The position numbers and the translations under genes are program-made. Below, in pieces: positions 48,471 through 58,212 of a stretch of DNA of 64,000 nucleotides. Each line of letters starts with the position of its first letter. Position 1 is the stretch's first letter. Under the pieces are notes generated by a model. It was not told where the DNA came from and did no database searches. It was given only the letters and a program-made list of their open reading frames with translations. Source of the DNA: Caulobacteraceae bacterium UBA3198 (GTDB taxonomy: Bacteria; Pseudomonadota; Alphaproteobacteria; Caulobacterales; Caulobacteraceae); assembly GCA_002363865.1 (NCBI GenBank), contig DEWY01000010.1:124001-188000 (forward strand), written 5' to 3'.

Positions 48471-51400
48471 GTGCGCTTCCAGCGGCTTCGGCTCACCGGC
48501 TTCAAGTCCTTCGTCGATCCGACGGAGTTCCGGATCGAGCCGGGGCTGACCGGGATCGTCGGGCCGAACGGCTGCGGCAAGTCGAACCTGCTGGAAGCCC
48601 TGCGCTGGGTCATGGGCGCCAATTCCGCCAAGGCCATGCGGGCCGGCGGGATGGACGACGTCATCTTCGCCGGCTCCGGCAAGCGCCCGTCGCGCAACCA
48701 TGCCGACGTCACCCTGACCATCGACAATGCCGACCGCCGCGCGCCGGCGGCCTATAACGACCACCCGGTGCTTGAGGTGGTGCGGCGGATCGACCGGGGC
48801 TCGGGTTCAACCTACCGCATCAACGGCAAGGAGGTCCGGGCCCGGGACGTCCAGCTGTTGTTCGCCGACGCCTCCACCGGCTCCAATTCGCCGGCCCTGG
48901 TGCGTCAGGGGCAGATCTCCGAACTGATCGCCGCCAAGCCGCAGAACCGCCGCCTGATCCTGGAGGAGGCTGCCGGAGTCTCCGGGCTGCACTCCCGCCG
49001 CCACGAGGCCGAACTGCGGCTGCGGGCCGCCGAGGCCAATCTGGCCCGCCTCGACGACGTCGCCCAGGAGCTGGAGGGGGGCCTGGCGCGCCTGCGCCGG
49101 GAGGCTCGCCAGGCGGACCGCTATCGCCGGCTGTCGGCCGAAATACGCACCCTGCAGGGCGCGGTCCTCTATGCGCGCTGGAGCCAGGCGGCCCAGGCGG
49201 CTCAGCAACTGAAGATCGAAGCCGGCGAGGCCGCCCGCGAGGTCGAGGCCGCCACCCGCGCCGCCGCCGTCGCCGCCACGACCGCCGCCCAGGCCGACGC
49301 CGCGCTCGCCCCCTTGCGGGAGGCTGAGGCCGTCGCCGCCGCCGTGCTGGGCAAGCTGGCCATCGACAAGGACCGCATCGAGCGCGAGGCCGAAGCCCTC
49401 GCCGCCGAGGTCGCCCGGGGTGAGGCGGAGATCGCCCGCATTGACGCCGACCGGGGCCGCGAGAGCCAGATGGCCGAGGACTCCCAGGCCGCGCTGTCCC
49501 GCCTGGTCGAGGAGGTAGCAGCCCTGGAGGCCGCGGTGTCCGGCGCCCCGGAACGCATCCCCGAGCTTGAGGCCGCCCTGGCGGTCGCCGAAGCCGCTCG
49601 GGCCGAAGCCGACGCTCAGGTCGAGCGGCTGGCCGCCGCCGCCGCCGCCGAAGAGGCCCGCCGCCGGGCCGCCAGCGCTCGGATCAGCGAGGCCGAGGGC
49701 CGCGTGGCCCGCGCCCGGCGCACGCTCGATCAGGCCCGCGCCGAACGGGCCGCCCTGGGGCCCCTGGAAAACCCGCAGATCGCCGCGGCGCGGGCGGCCT
49801 TCGAGGAAGCCCTGGCCGCGCTCACCGCCGCCCGCCAGGCCCAGGTCGCCGCCGAGGAGGCCCAAGGCCGGGCCCAGGCCCTCGAAGGCGAAGCTCGCGA
49901 GACCGCGCGGCGACACGACGAGCAGATTTCCCGCCTGACCGCCGAGGCCCGGGCCCTGGCCCAGATCGTCGCGCCTCAGCTGCGCGGCGGCTTCGCCCCG
50001 GCCCTGGACGCCATGGGGCCTGAACGGGGGCTGGAGATGGCCCTGGCCGCAGCCCTTGGCGATGATCTGGAAGCGTCGCTGGACCCCAAGGCGCCCGCCC
50101 ACTGGGCCGGCGCGCAGGCGTCGCCACCGGCCTGGCCCCCGGGCGCCTCGCCCCTGAGCGATCACGTGGAAGCCCCGCCACAGCTCGCCGCCCGTCTGGC
50201 CTATGTGGCCCTGGTCGACCGGGCTCAGGGCGAGGCCTTGGCCAAGAGCATTCCCCCCGGATGCCGGCTGGTCTCCCGCGAAGGGGACCTTTGGCGCTGG
50301 GACGGGTTCACCGCCAAGGCCGAGGCCAAGAAGCCGGCCGCCGTCCGCCTGGAACAGAAATCCCGTCTGGCGGAGGTGGAAGCCGAGATCGAAGCCCTGG
50401 CGCCGGCCGCCCAGCAGGCGCGCGAGGCCCTGGCCGCCGCCCGCCAGGCCCTGGCCCAGGCCGAAGCCGACCAGAAGGCCGCCCGCCGCGAGCCGCCAGC
50501 CTGCGAGCAGCGCCTCGGCCAGGCGCGCGCGGCCCTCGAAAAGCTGGAGCGGGAGGACGCCCGCCGCGAGGCCCAGGCCCAGTCCCTCGACGACATGATC
50601 ACCCGGTTCGCCGCCGAGCTTGCGGAGGCCGAGGCGGGCCAGGCCGCTGTCCTGGCCGAGGTCGGCGTCCTGGGGGAGACCGCGGACCTGAGCGCGGACC
50701 TGGCCGCGGCGCGGACAGCGGCAGGCCCGGCCCGGGAAGCCGCGGCGGCGGCGCGCTCAGCCCTCGATGTGGAGACCCGCGAGCGGGATGGCCGGGCGCG
50801 ACGCCTGGCGACCCTGATCCGCGAGCGGGACGACTGGTCGCGCCGGGCGCAGGCCGCAGCCCACCGCCTGGAGGTTCTGGGGAGCGACCGGGCGCGGGCC
50901 ATCAGCGCCCTCGACCTCGCCCGGGAAGCGCCGCAGCAGCTTGAGGGCCGGCGCATCAGCCTGCTGGACGCCTTCGCCGCCGCCGAGGCCCGCCGGGCCC
51001 AGACCCATGACGCCCTGCAGGCCGGCGAGACGGCCCGCGGCGAGGCCGAACGGGGCCTGCGGGCCGCCGACGCCGCCGCCGCCCTGGCCCGGGAAGGCCG
51101 GGTCGCCCTGGATGCGCGGCTGGAGGCGGCGGTCGAACGCCTGGCCGAACTGGCCGAGCAGATTCGCGAGACCGCCCGGGTGGAGCCGGAAGACCTGGCC
51201 CGCCAGCTGGCCGACGAGGCCGTGGCCATTCCCGCCGACGCCGGCGGCATGGAGGCCCATCTGGCCGCCCTGGAACGGCAGCGGGAGTCCATCGGCGCGG
51301 TCAATCTGCGCGCTGAGGAAGAGGCCCGCGAGAGCGCGGCCCGGCTGGAGACCATGCAGACCGAGCGCGCCGACCTGACCGGCGCCATCGCCCGCCTGCG

Positions 51401-51914
51401 CCAGGGTATCGACGAGCTCAACAGCGAGGGCCGCGAGCGACTGACCGCGGCATTCGAGGTGATCAACGGCCACTTCAAGACCCTCTTCCAGACCCTGTTC
51501 GAGGGCGGCCAGGCCGAACTGCGTCTCGTGGAGTCCGACGATCCCCTGGAGGCGGGGCTCGAGATCTTCGCCTGCCCGCCGGGCAAGCGCATGGCCACCA
51601 TGAGCCTGATGAGCGGCGGCGAGCAGGCGCTGACGGCTGCGGCCCTGATCTTTGCGGTCTTCCTGGCCAACCCCGCCCCGATCTGTGTGCTGGACGAGGT
51701 GGACGCCCCCCTGGACGACGCCAATGTGGACCGCTTCTGCAACATGCTCGACGAGATGCGCAGCCGCACCGAGACCCGCTTCATCACCATCACCCACAAT
51801 CCGGTGACCATGGCCCGCATGGACCGGCTGTTTGGGGTGACCATGGCCGAGCGGGGCGTGTCGCAACTGGTCTCGGTGGACCTTCGTCAGGCCGAGGCCC
51901 TGGCCGCCGAATAG
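48471..51914 (+). CDS. smc: chromosome segregation protein SMC
   Basis: A 1147-residue SMC ATPase that organises the chromosome with ScpA/ScpB. The N-terminal head has the Walker A G-P-N-G-C-G-K37-S near residues 31-38. Long Ala/Glu/Arg-rich coiled coils flank a central region at about 500-620 that is probably the hinge. The C-terminal head has the ABC signature L-M-S-G-G-E-Q (about 1046-1052) and Walker B V-L-D-E-V-D (about 1073-1078). The GTG start at 48471 gives V-R-F-Q-R-L, the expected beginning. Its position next to ccrM, mutY and dsbA is typical of Caulobacterales. Confidence 0.95.
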   Translation: MRFQRLRLTGFKSFVDPTEFRIEPGLTGIVGPNGCGKSNLLEALRWVMGANSAKAMRAGGMDDVIFAGSGKRPSRNHADVTLTIDNADRRAPAAYNDHPVLEVVRRIDRGSGSTYRINGKEVRARDVQLLFADASTGSNSPALVRQGQISELIAAKPQNRRLILEEAAGVSGLHSRRHEAELRLRAAEANLARLDDVAQELEGGLARLRREARQADRYRRLSAEIRTLQGAVLYARWSQAAQAAQQLKIEAGEAAREVEAATRAAAVAATTAAQADAALAPLREAEAVAAAVLGKLAIDKDRIEREAEALAAEVARGEAEIARIDADRGRESQMAEDSQAALSRLVEEVAALEAAVSGAPERIPELEAALAVAEAARAEADAQVERLAAAAAAEEARRRAASARISEAEGRVARARRTLDQARAERAALGPLENPQIAAARAAFEEALAALTAARQAQVAAEEAQGRAQALEGEARETARRHDEQISRLTAEARALAQIVAPQLRGGFAPALDAMGPERGLEMALAAALGDDLEASLDPKAPAHWAGAQASPPAWPPGASPLSDHVEAPPQLAARLAYVALVDRAQGEALAKSIPPGCRLVSREGDLWRWDGFTAKAEAKKPAAVRLEQKSRLAEVEAEIEALAPAAQQAREALAAARQALAQAEADQKAARREPPACEQRLGQARAALEKLEREDARREAQAQSLDDMITRFAAELAEAEAGQAAVLAEVGVLGETADLSADLAAARTAAGPAREAAAAARSALDVETRERDGRARRLATLIRERDDWSRRAQAAAHRLEVLGSDRARAISALDLAREAPQQLEGRRISLLDAFAAAEARRAQTHDALQAGETARGEAERGLRAADAAAALAREGRVALDARLEAAVERLAELAEQIRETARVEPEDLARQLADEAVAIPADAGGMEAHLAALERQRESIGAVNLRAEEEARESAARLETMQTERADLTGAIARLRQGIDELNSEGRERLTAAFEVINGHFKTLFQTLFEGGQAELRLVESDDPLEAGLEIFACPPGKRMATMSLMSGGEQALTAAALIFAVFLANPAPICVLDEVDAPLDDANVDRFCNMLDEMRSRTETRFITITHNPVTMARMDRLFGVTMAERGVSQLVSVDLRQAEALAAE

Positions 51915-51990
51915 GCGCCACGGAAGCCGAATCGGGCGACTAGGCCGATACTCAAGACAAATCAAACAATTAGACACAGGCGCCAGCGCC

Positions 51991-52019
51991 TTGACGCTGT
52001 ACCCTCGCCCCTTTAGGTT
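51991..52019 (+). promoter_or_regulatory. possible promoter of the atp operon
   Basis: TTGACGC (51991-51997) matches the -35 consensus TTGACGS described for Caulobacter housekeeping promoters. It is followed 17 bases later by TTTAGGTT (52012-52019) as a weak -10. It lies 64 bases before the atpI start and after the smc stop, where a promoter is expected. The match is suggestive only. Confidence 0.4.
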
Positions 52020-52082
52020 CCGCCGCGATCGAACCAGGGGCGCCGGCCGGCCGCCCATGCCCCCGGAAGGCGCCATCCGCTC

Positions 52083-52484
52083 ATGTCGGAACCGACCGAT
52101 CCGCACCAAGAGGCGCTGAAGCGTCTCGACGCACAGCTGGACGCGGTCAACGTCCAGCGCGCGGCGCGCGACCGGAACGGGAAGTTCGACACGGGCGCGA
52201 TCGGCTCCGGCTACAAGCTGGTGGCGGAGCTGATCGGGGGTGTTCTGGGAGGGCTTGGCCTTGGCTGGCTCTTCGATCAATGGGCCGGAACCTCGCCCTG
52301 GGGCTTGCTCCTGGGCGTGCTAGTGGGTACCGCCCTGGCGATGTTCTTGATCTCGCGCTCTGCGGGACGCATGAGCGCGCAGGCGGCGGCGAAGGCCGGA
52401 CCGGTTTCCTCGGTCCCCTTCGACGACGATGAAGATGACGACGACGGCTGGCCCGCGGGGCCTGGCCAGAACAAGAGGGACTGA
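52083..52484 (+). CDS. atpI: ATP synthase assembly protein AtpI
   Basis: A 133-residue protein with two membrane helices (about 45-65 and 72-92) and a hydrophilic N-terminus of about 40 residues, which fits the AtpI family that helps assemble the c-ring. The C-terminus is a stretch of acidic residues (D-D-D-E-D-D-D-D). It is the first gene of the F0 operon and is followed by atpB after three bases. Confidence 0.85.
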   Translation: MSEPTDPHQEALKRLDAQLDAVNVQRAARDRNGKFDTGAIGSGYKLVAELIGGVLGGLGLGWLFDQWAGTSPWGLLLGVLVGTALAMFLISRSAGRMSAQAAAKAGPVSSVPFDDDEDDDDGWPAGPGQNKRD

Positions 52485-52487
52485 GGC

Positions 52488-53240
52488 GTGGCCGATCCGA
52501 TGCACCAGTTCGAGATCCAACAGGTTCTCGAACTTCCTGCTGTTGCGGGCTTCGATCTCTCGATCACCAATTCGGCCCTGTGGATGATCATCGCCGCGGC
52601 CAGCGTGACCCTGTTCTTCGCCGCGGCCTCGGCCAAGGCCGCCGTGGTGCCGGGCCGCCTACAGTCGGTGGGCGAGATGCTCTATGAGCTGATCCACAAT
52701 CTGACCGACTCGATCATCGGCCACGAAGGCAAGAAGTACTTCCCCTTCGTCTTCACCCTGTTCGCCTTCATCCTGGCCATGAACCTGCTGGGTATGGTCC
52801 CCTATTTCTTCACCTCGACCTCGCAGCTGGCGGTGACCGCCACCCTGGGCGTCCTGGTGATCGCAGTGGTCATCGCCGTGGGCTTCGCCCGCAACGGCCT
52901 GGGCTTCTTCAAGCTGTTCGTCCCCTCGGGCGTGCCCTTCTTCGTCCTGCCCCTGGTGGTGGTGATCGAGGTCATCTCCTTCCTGGTCCGCCCGGTGACG
53001 CTGGCCCTTCGACTGTTCGGCAACATGGTCGGCGGCCACGTCGTCCTGAAGGTCTTCGGCGGCTTCGTCGTCTCGCTCGGCGCGCTCGGCGCGCTGGGGA
53101 TCGTCGGCGCCCTGGTCACCCTGAGCGGCACCGTCGCCATCACCGCCCTTGAGTTCATGGTCGCGTTCCTGCAGGCGTTCGTCTTCGCCGTGCTGGCCTG
53201 CGTCTATCTGAACGACGTCGTGAACCTGCACAGCCACTGA
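52488..53240 (+). CDS. atpB: ATP synthase F0 subunit a
   Basis: A 250-residue subunit a with about five membrane helices. The essential arginine is Arg175 in L-A-L-R-L-F-G-N-M, which faces the c-ring glutamate during proton flow. G-N-M-V-G-G-H is well conserved. A GTG start at 52488 is used, three bases after the atpI stop. It belongs to the F0 operon atpI-atpB-atpE-b'-b, which in alphaproteobacteria is separate from F1. Confidence 0.95.
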   Translation: MADPMHQFEIQQVLELPAVAGFDLSITNSALWMIIAAASVTLFFAAASAKAAVVPGRLQSVGEMLYELIHNLTDSIIGHEGKKYFPFVFTLFAFILAMNLLGMVPYFFTSTSQLAVTATLGVLVIAVVIAVGFARNGLGFFKLFVPSGVPFFVLPLVVVIEVISFLVRPVTLALRLFGNMVGGHVVLKVFGGFVVSLGALGALGIVGALVTLSGTVAITALEFMVAFLQAFVFAVLACVYLNDVVNLHSH

Positions 53241-53297
53241 TCACGACCGACTGCTCACCCCGTTTCCCGACCCCATCGCTTACACGGAGCACTTTCG

Positions 53298-53525
53298 ATG
53301 GATCCCCTTGCAGCTAAGTACATCGGCGCCGGCCTGGCGATGCTGGGCATGATCGGAGCCGGTATCGGCCTCGGCACCATGTTCGGCCAATACCTCAACG
53401 GCGCCCTGCGCAACCCGTCGGCCTCGGCCGGCGAGCGCCCGATGCTCTTCCTGGGCATGGCCCTGACCGAAGCGCTGGGCATCTTCGCCTTCGTGGTCGC
53501 GCTGCTGATCCTGTTCGCCGCCTAA
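53298..53525 (+). CDS. atpE: ATP synthase F0 subunit c
   Basis: A 75-residue hairpin of two membrane helices with the glycine-rich first helix (G-A-G-I-G-L-G-T) and the proton-binding Glu58 in L-T-E-A-L-G. The R-N-P loop (38-40) contacts F1. Lack of a Gln/Ser-Thr Na+-binding pattern suggests a proton-driven enzyme. It is preceded by a GGAG at 53286-53289, and a 112-base non-coding stretch follows before b'. Confidence 0.95.
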   Translation: MDPLAAKYIGAGLAMLGMIGAGIGLGTMFGQYLNGALRNPSASAGERPMLFLGMALTEALGIFAFVVALLILFAA

Positions 53526-53642
53526 GGCGAGACTATCCGTGCGTTGGGGGGCGGGCTGGAGAACGGCCCGCCTTTCGCATGACCCCGTCGTCGGGGTCCG
53601 CATTCCTCGCACGGCCCTGCGGAGACCCAACGGAGCGCCTTG

Positions 53643-54242
53643 ATGGCCCAGACCACACCAGAGCTTGAGCCGGGCGGGGCGATCGTCGAGACGCCGCCGA
53701 CCACCACGAGCTACGATCTGCACGAGAGCACGGAAGCCGCCGAGCACGGCTCGTCTGGCCTGCCCCAGTTCGAGTTCGGCTACTGGCCGGGCCAGATCTT
53801 CTGGCTGCTCATCGTTTTCGTCATTCTCTACGTCATCCTGTCCAAGCTGTTCCTGCCCCGGGTGGGCGGCGCCATCGAGGCGCGTGCAGCGAAGATCGAA
53901 GGCGATCTGGCTGACGCGCGGTCCGCCCGCGACGAGGCTGAACGCCAGTCGGCCGCCGCCGCTGCGGAGCTGGCCCAGGCCCGCGCCCGCGCCCAGAAGA
54001 CCGCCGCTGACGCCAAGGCCGCCGCCAAGGCTGAGGCCGAGACCCGCAATGCGGCTGAGGAAGCCAAGCTGCACGAGCGTCTGGCCGCCGCCGAAGCCGG
54101 CATCCAGGCTGGCCGCGAGAAGGCTATGTCCAATGTGCGCAGCCTGGCCGCCGAGACCGCTGAAGCCATCGTCGAGAAGCTGAGCGGCCAGGCGCCGACC
54201 CGCGCCGAGGTGGACGCCGCGATCGCACGCAACGCGGCCTGA
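53643..54242 (+). CDS. atpF2: ATP synthase F0 subunit b'
   Basis: A 199-residue b'-type subunit. A proline/acidic N-terminal extension of about 45 residues, unusual for subunit b, precedes one membrane helix (about 52-72) and a long Ala/Glu/Lys coiled coil. Photosynthetic bacteria and alphaproteobacteria use a b/b' heterodimer as peripheral stalk. Start 53643 (ATG) is one codon after a TTG. It precedes subunit b by 13 bases. Confidence 0.9.
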   Translation: MAQTTPELEPGGAIVETPPTTTSYDLHESTEAAEHGSSGLPQFEFGYWPGQIFWLLIVFVILYVILSKLFLPRVGGAIEARAAKIEGDLADARSARDEAERQSAAAAAELAQARARAQKTAADAKAAAKAEAETRNAAEEAKLHERLAAAEAGIQAGREKAMSNVRSLAAETAEAIVEKLSGQAPTRAEVDAAIARNAA

Positions 54243-54255
54243 GGAGAGAGACGAG

Positions 54256-54747
54256 ATGTCCTTTTTCGTGACCCCCGAATTCTGGGTTCTGGTCGCCGTC
54301 CTCATCTTCTTCGGGCTGCTGATCTATCTGAAGGTGCCCGCGGCCATGGCCAAGGCTCTGGACTCCCGCGCCGAGCGGATCCAGGCCGAGCTGGACGAGG
54401 CTCAGAACCTGCGGGCCGAGGCCGAGCGCCTGCTCACCGAGATCAAGGCGCAGCGGGAAGAGACCGAGCGCCTGGCCGCCGACATGCTGGCCCAGGCCAA
54501 GGAAGACGCCGAGCGCATGCGCAAGGACGCGGCCGTGAAGCTCGAGGAGCAGATCGTCCGTCGCACCGAGATGGCCGAACGCAAGATCGCCACCGCCGAG
54601 GCTCAGGCCATGGCGGACGTGAAGGCCGCGGCCGCCGAGCTCGCCGCTGAGGCCGCGCGCACCGTACTGGCCGGCCGTCTGGCGGCCTCGACCACCGATC
54701 CCCTGGTGGACAAGGCCATCGGCCAGATGGCGTCTAAGCTACAATAG
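54256..54747 (+). CDS. atpF: ATP synthase F0 subunit b
   Basis: A 163-residue subunit b. It has an N-terminal membrane helix (about 8-27) followed by a charged coiled coil (E-A-E-R-L-L-T-E-I-K-A-Q-R-E-E-T) that forms the peripheral stalk with b'. A GAGGAGAGAG ribosome binding site precedes the start. It ends the F0 operon and overlaps the convergent PGPGW gene by 14 bases. Confidence 0.94.
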   Translation: MSFFVTPEFWVLVAVLIFFGLLIYLKVPAAMAKALDSRAERIQAELDEAQNLRAEAERLLTEIKAQREETERLAADMLAQAKEDAERMRKDAAVKLEEQIVRRTEMAERKIATAEAQAMADVKAAAAELAAEAARTVLAGRLAASTTDPLVDKAIGQMASKLQ

Positions 54748-55189
54748 TCGAAGACCTGCGGCGGCGTCTGAACAGGCGCCGCCCGCGGATCGCCACACGG
54801 TAGCGCCGCGGGACCAGCAGGCGCTCGGTCCTCAGCGTCATCTGCCAGAACACAGGCCCCACCTCGGGACTGCGCCGCAACAGGCGGCGCACCGGACGCA
54901 GGGTCTTGGGGTGCGCGCGCTGAAAGCGCACAAAGGCCCGGCGGGCCTTGTAGGAATTCCGCAGGATCAGGATCAGACCCACGGTCGCCACGGGAAGCCC
55001 CATGGGCCCCGGCAGGGGCGCGATCAGCACGCCGGCCAGCACGATCAGACCGCCCAGCGCCGTCAGCCCAAGCCGGAGCAGCCGGCGAGACAGCCGGGCA
55101 TGGGCTCTGGGGGCGGTGCGGCCGTGAGGCTGCGCGGACAAGGCGAGAGACACGCTGAAAACCTGGGATGACGCGCGGGTGGGACCCAT
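54734..55189 (-). CDS. PGPGW family membrane protein
   Basis: A 151-residue protein with two hydrophobic helices (about 38-58 and 64-79). The loop P-L-P-G-P-M-G-L-P-V between them matches the PGPGW family of small membrane proteins of unknown function. Both ends are strongly basic (R-R-L-F-R-R-R-R-R-S at the C-terminus). The N-terminus before residue 30 is unusual and the real start may be internal. It converges on atpF, with a 14-base overlap at the ends. Confidence 0.7.
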   Translation of the reverse strand: MGPTRASSQVFSVSLALSAQPHGRTAPRAHARLSRRLLRLGLTALGGLIVLAGVLIAPLPGPMGLPVATVGLILILRNSYKARRAFVRFQRAHPKTLRPVRRLLRRSPEVGPVFWQMTLRTERLLVPRRYRVAIRGRRLFRRRRRSSTIVA

Positions 55190-55254
55190 CCGGGGAGGCG
55201 AGGCTCCCGCGCGTCTTCCTCATATGTGCAGCGTTCGTCCGAAAGTAAGGCGAC

Positions 55255-55279
55255 AGCTGGGCCCATTTCGGGCCCGGCT
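55255..55279 (-). terminator. hairpin after gcvPB
   Basis: AGCTGGGCCC (55255-55264) pairs with GGGCCCGGCT (55270-55279), with one mismatch and a five-base loop, directly after the gcvPB stop at 55284. No T-run follows on the minus strand, so it is a weak terminator candidate for the glycine cleavage operon. Confidence 0.4.
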
Positions 55280-55283
55280 GTTG

Positions 55284-56864
55284 CTATTCCGCAGCGAGCG
55301 GCGCCGGCGCCACACCTGCCTCCGGTTTCCAGGTCAGGCGTGGCTTGCGGGCGGCCAGGGTCTCGTCCAGCCGGCGCATGGGGGCCAGGTAGGGCGCGCC
55401 CTTGAAGCGGTCGGCGTCGCCGGCCTTGGCGGCCTGGGCCAGAGCGATCAGGGCCTCGCAGAACCGGTCGAGCTCCTGTTTGGACTCCGTCTCGGTCGGC
55501 TCGATCAGCATCGCCCCATGCACCACCAGCGGGAAGTACATGGTCATCGGGTGGAAGCCCTCGTCGATCATCGCCTTGGCGAAGTCGAGGGTCGTGACGC
55601 CGGTTCCCTCCAGCCAGGAATCGTCGAACAGGGCTTCGTGCATGCACGGCCCCTCGGGGAAGGCCGGGGTCATCACGCCGGAGAGCCGGGCCTTGATGTA
55701 GTTGGCGTTGAGGACGGCGTCCTCGGCCACCTGCCGCAGCCCATCGGCGCCATGGCTGCGCATATAGGCGTAGGCCCGGACGAACATGCCCATCTGGCCG
55801 TGGAAGGCGCTCATGCGGCCAAAGGCCTTAGCGGCTTCCTCGACGGTCTCCTCCACCAGGGTCAGGCCCTCAGGCCCATGCACCACCCAAGGCGCCGGGG
55901 CGAAGGGCGCCAGCGCTTCAGACAGCACCACAGGGCCCGCGCCTGGCCCGCCGCCCCCGTGCGGGGTGGAGAAGGTCTTGTGCAGGTTGATGTGCATGGC
56001 GTCGACGCCCAGGTCGCCGGGCCGCACCCGGCCGACGATTGCGTTGAAGTTGGCGCCGTCGCAGTAGAAATAGGCCCCGGCCGCATGGGTCAGCCGGGCG
56101 ATCTCGATGATGTCGCGCTCGAACAGGCCGCAGGTGTTGGGGTTGGTGACCATGATGGCCGCCACGTCCGGACCGAGCTTGGCCTCCAGGTCGGCCAGGT
56201 CCACCCGTCCATCGTCGGTCTGGGCGATCTCAGTCACCGAATAGCCGACGAAAGCCGCGGTGGCCGGATTGGTGCCATGGGCTGAGGTGGGCACCAGCAC
56301 CCGGCGACGGGGATCGCCCTTGGCCTCATGGGCCGCCCGGATGGCCAGCAGGCCGCACAGTTCGCCATGCGCCCCGGCCTTGGGCGACAGGGCCACGGCC
56401 GGCATGCCGGTGAGCGTCTTCAGCCAGTGTGACAGCCGGTCCATGAGGGTCAGCGCCCCTTGGATCGTCGGCAGAGGCGCCATGGGATGCAGGTCGGCGA
56501 AACCGGCCAGCCGCGCCATCTTCTCGTTCAGGCGCGGATTGTGCTTCATCGTGCACGAGCCCAGGGGATAGAGGGCCAGGTCGATGGCGTGGTTCTTCTG
56601 CGACAGGCGCACATAGTGGCGCATGGCTTCCGGCTCCGACAGGCCAGGCAGGCCGATCGGGCTCTTGCGGACCAGGTCGCCGAGGTCGTCGGCGGTGGCC
56701 TCAGCAGCCGGCAGGTCGACGCCGGTCTTGCCCCAGCCGTCCCGCTCGAAGATCAGGGCCTCGTCCTGCAGCAGGCCGCGGCCGCCGGTGAGGGAGGCGA
56801 AGCCGGAGTTCAGAGGCTGAACATCCTCGGGCCGGGTGGGCCGGCCGACATTCTGCATGGTCAT
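55284..56864 (-). CDS. gcvPB: glycine dehydrogenase (decarboxylating) subunit 2 (P2)
   Basis: A 526-residue P2 subunit of glycine decarboxylase, which acts with subunit 1 as a heterodimer. The PLP-binding lysine lies in L-H-K-T-F-S-T-P-H-G-G-G-G near residue 295, and the C-terminal domain is complete. Starts at ATG 56864, overlapping the gcvPA stop by one base (TGATG). Last gene of the riboswitch-controlled gcvT-gcvH-gcvPA-gcvPB operon. Confidence 0.95.
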   Translation of the reverse strand: MTMQNVGRPTRPEDVQPLNSGFASLTGGRGLLQDEALIFERDGWGKTGVDLPAAEATADDLGDLVRKSPIGLPGLSEPEAMRHYVRLSQKNHAIDLALYPLGSCTMKHNPRLNEKMARLAGFADLHPMAPLPTIQGALTLMDRLSHWLKTLTGMPAVALSPKAGAHGELCGLLAIRAAHEAKGDPRRRVLVPTSAHGTNPATAAFVGYSVTEIAQTDDGRVDLADLEAKLGPDVAAIMVTNPNTCGLFERDIIEIARLTHAAGAYFYCDGANFNAIVGRVRPGDLGVDAMHINLHKTFSTPHGGGGPGAGPVVLSEALAPFAPAPWVVHGPEGLTLVEETVEEAAKAFGRMSAFHGQMGMFVRAYAYMRSHGADGLRQVAEDAVLNANYIKARLSGVMTPAFPEGPCMHEALFDDSWLEGTGVTTLDFAKAMIDEGFHPMTMYFPLVVHGAMLIEPTETESKQELDRFCEALIALAQAAKAGDADRFKGAPYLAPMRRLDETLAARKPRLTWKPEAGVAPAPLAAE

Positions 56865-58207
56865 CAGCCGATCCTCCGGGTCAGGGCCTGGGCGAAGGCG
56901 TCGATATCCTCATCCAGGGTCGTTTCGGTCGCCGCGCAGAGCAGGACGTCGTCCAGGCCGGCGGACGGGTCGAGCCTGGCGAAGGGCACGCCGGCGACGA
57001 TCCCATCCTCCAGCAGCGCCTCGACCATCTGGGTCGCATCGCCCGGCAGGCGGATGGCGATCTCGTTGAAATAGCGCTTGGTCAGCACCTCGACGCCAGG
57101 AACGGCGCCCAATGAGGCCGCCAGATGCTGGGCCTTGGCGTGGTTGATGGCCGCCAGCTGCCGCAGGCCGGTCTCGCCCAGCAGGGAAAGGTGCACGGTG
57201 AAGGCCAGCGCACACAGGCCGGAATTGGTGCAGATGTTGGAGGTCGCCTTGTCCCGACGGATATGCTGCTCGCGGGTCGACAGGGTCAGCACGAAACCCC
57301 GGCGGCCGTCGGCGTCCACGGTCTCGCCGCACAGTCGGCCCGGCATCTGGCGGACCAGCTTCTCCTTGCAGGTGAACAGGCCGATATAGGGACCGCCGAA
57401 ATTCAGCGCATTGCCGATGGACTGGCCCTCGGCCACGGCGATGTCGGCGCCCATCTCGCCCGGCGACTTGAGCAGGCCATAGGAGATCGCCTCGGTGGTC
57501 ACCACGATCAGCAGGGCGCCGGCCGCATGGGCGGCCTCGGCGATCTTGGTCACGTCGGTGGCCACGCCGAAGACATTGGGGGTCTGGACCACCACGCAGG
57601 CGGTTTCCGAATCGATGGCGTCGATCACTGCGGCCTCGGCGTCGATGGCGACGGTCTGGCGCACGATGTCCATGCCCTCGGCATGGGCGATGGTCTGGGT
57701 GGTGGCGGCGTAGTGAGGATGCAGGCCGCCCGACAGCACCGCCCGCTTCCGGCGGGTGACGCGTCTGGCCATCATCACCGCCTCGGCGCAGGCCGTGGAA
57801 CCGTCATACATCGAGGCGTTGGCCACATCGAGGCCGGTCAGGGCCGCGACCTGGGTCTGAAACTCGAACAGGACCTGCAAGGTGCCCTGGGCGATCTCGG
57901 GCTGGTAGGGCGTGTAGCTGGTCAGGAATTCCGAGCGCTGAATGATGTGGTCCACGGTCGCCGGCACATGGTGGCGATAGGCCCCAGCCCCACAGAAGAA
58001 CGGCCCGGCGCCGGCCGCCCGGTTCAGGCCCGCCAGGGCCGACAGCTCACGCTCGACCTCCAGCTCGCCGGCATGGTGCGGGAGATCGAAGGGCTCGGAC
58101 TTGCGGGCGGCGGCCGGCACGTCGGCGAACAGGTCATCGATGGACGCAGCGCCGATCACGCCCAGCATCTGGGCGCGGTCGTCGGGCGTGAGCGGCAGGT
58201 AGCGCAT
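56864..58207 (-). CDS. gcvPA: glycine dehydrogenase (decarboxylating) subunit 1 (P1)
   Basis: A 447-residue P1 subunit, lacking the PLP lysine, as expected when P is split in two. Conserved blocks include the F-L-T-S-Y-T-P-Y-Q-P-E segment near residue 94 and Y-D-G-S-T-A near 135. It pairs with gcvPB to transfer the aminomethyl group of glycine to the lipoyl arm of GcvH, releasing CO2. It starts five bases after the gcvH stop. Confidence 0.95.
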   Translation of the reverse strand: MRYLPLTPDDRAQMLGVIGAASIDDLFADVPAAARKSEPFDLPHHAGELEVERELSALAGLNRAAGAGPFFCGAGAYRHHVPATVDHIIQRSEFLTSYTPYQPEIAQGTLQVLFEFQTQVAALTGLDVANASMYDGSTACAEAVMMARRVTRRKRAVLSGGLHPHYAATTQTIAHAEGMDIVRQTVAIDAEAAVIDAIDSETACVVVQTPNVFGVATDVTKIAEAAHAAGALLIVVTTEAISYGLLKSPGEMGADIAVAEGQSIGNALNFGGPYIGLFTCKEKLVRQMPGRLCGETVDADGRRGFVLTLSTREQHIRRDKATSNICTNSGLCALAFTVHLSLLGETGLRQLAAINHAKAQHLAASLGAVPGVEVLTKRYFNEIAIRLPGDATQMVEALLEDGIVAGVPFARLDPSAGLDDVLLCAATETTLDEDIDAFAQALTRRIG

Positions 58208-58212
58208 GGGGC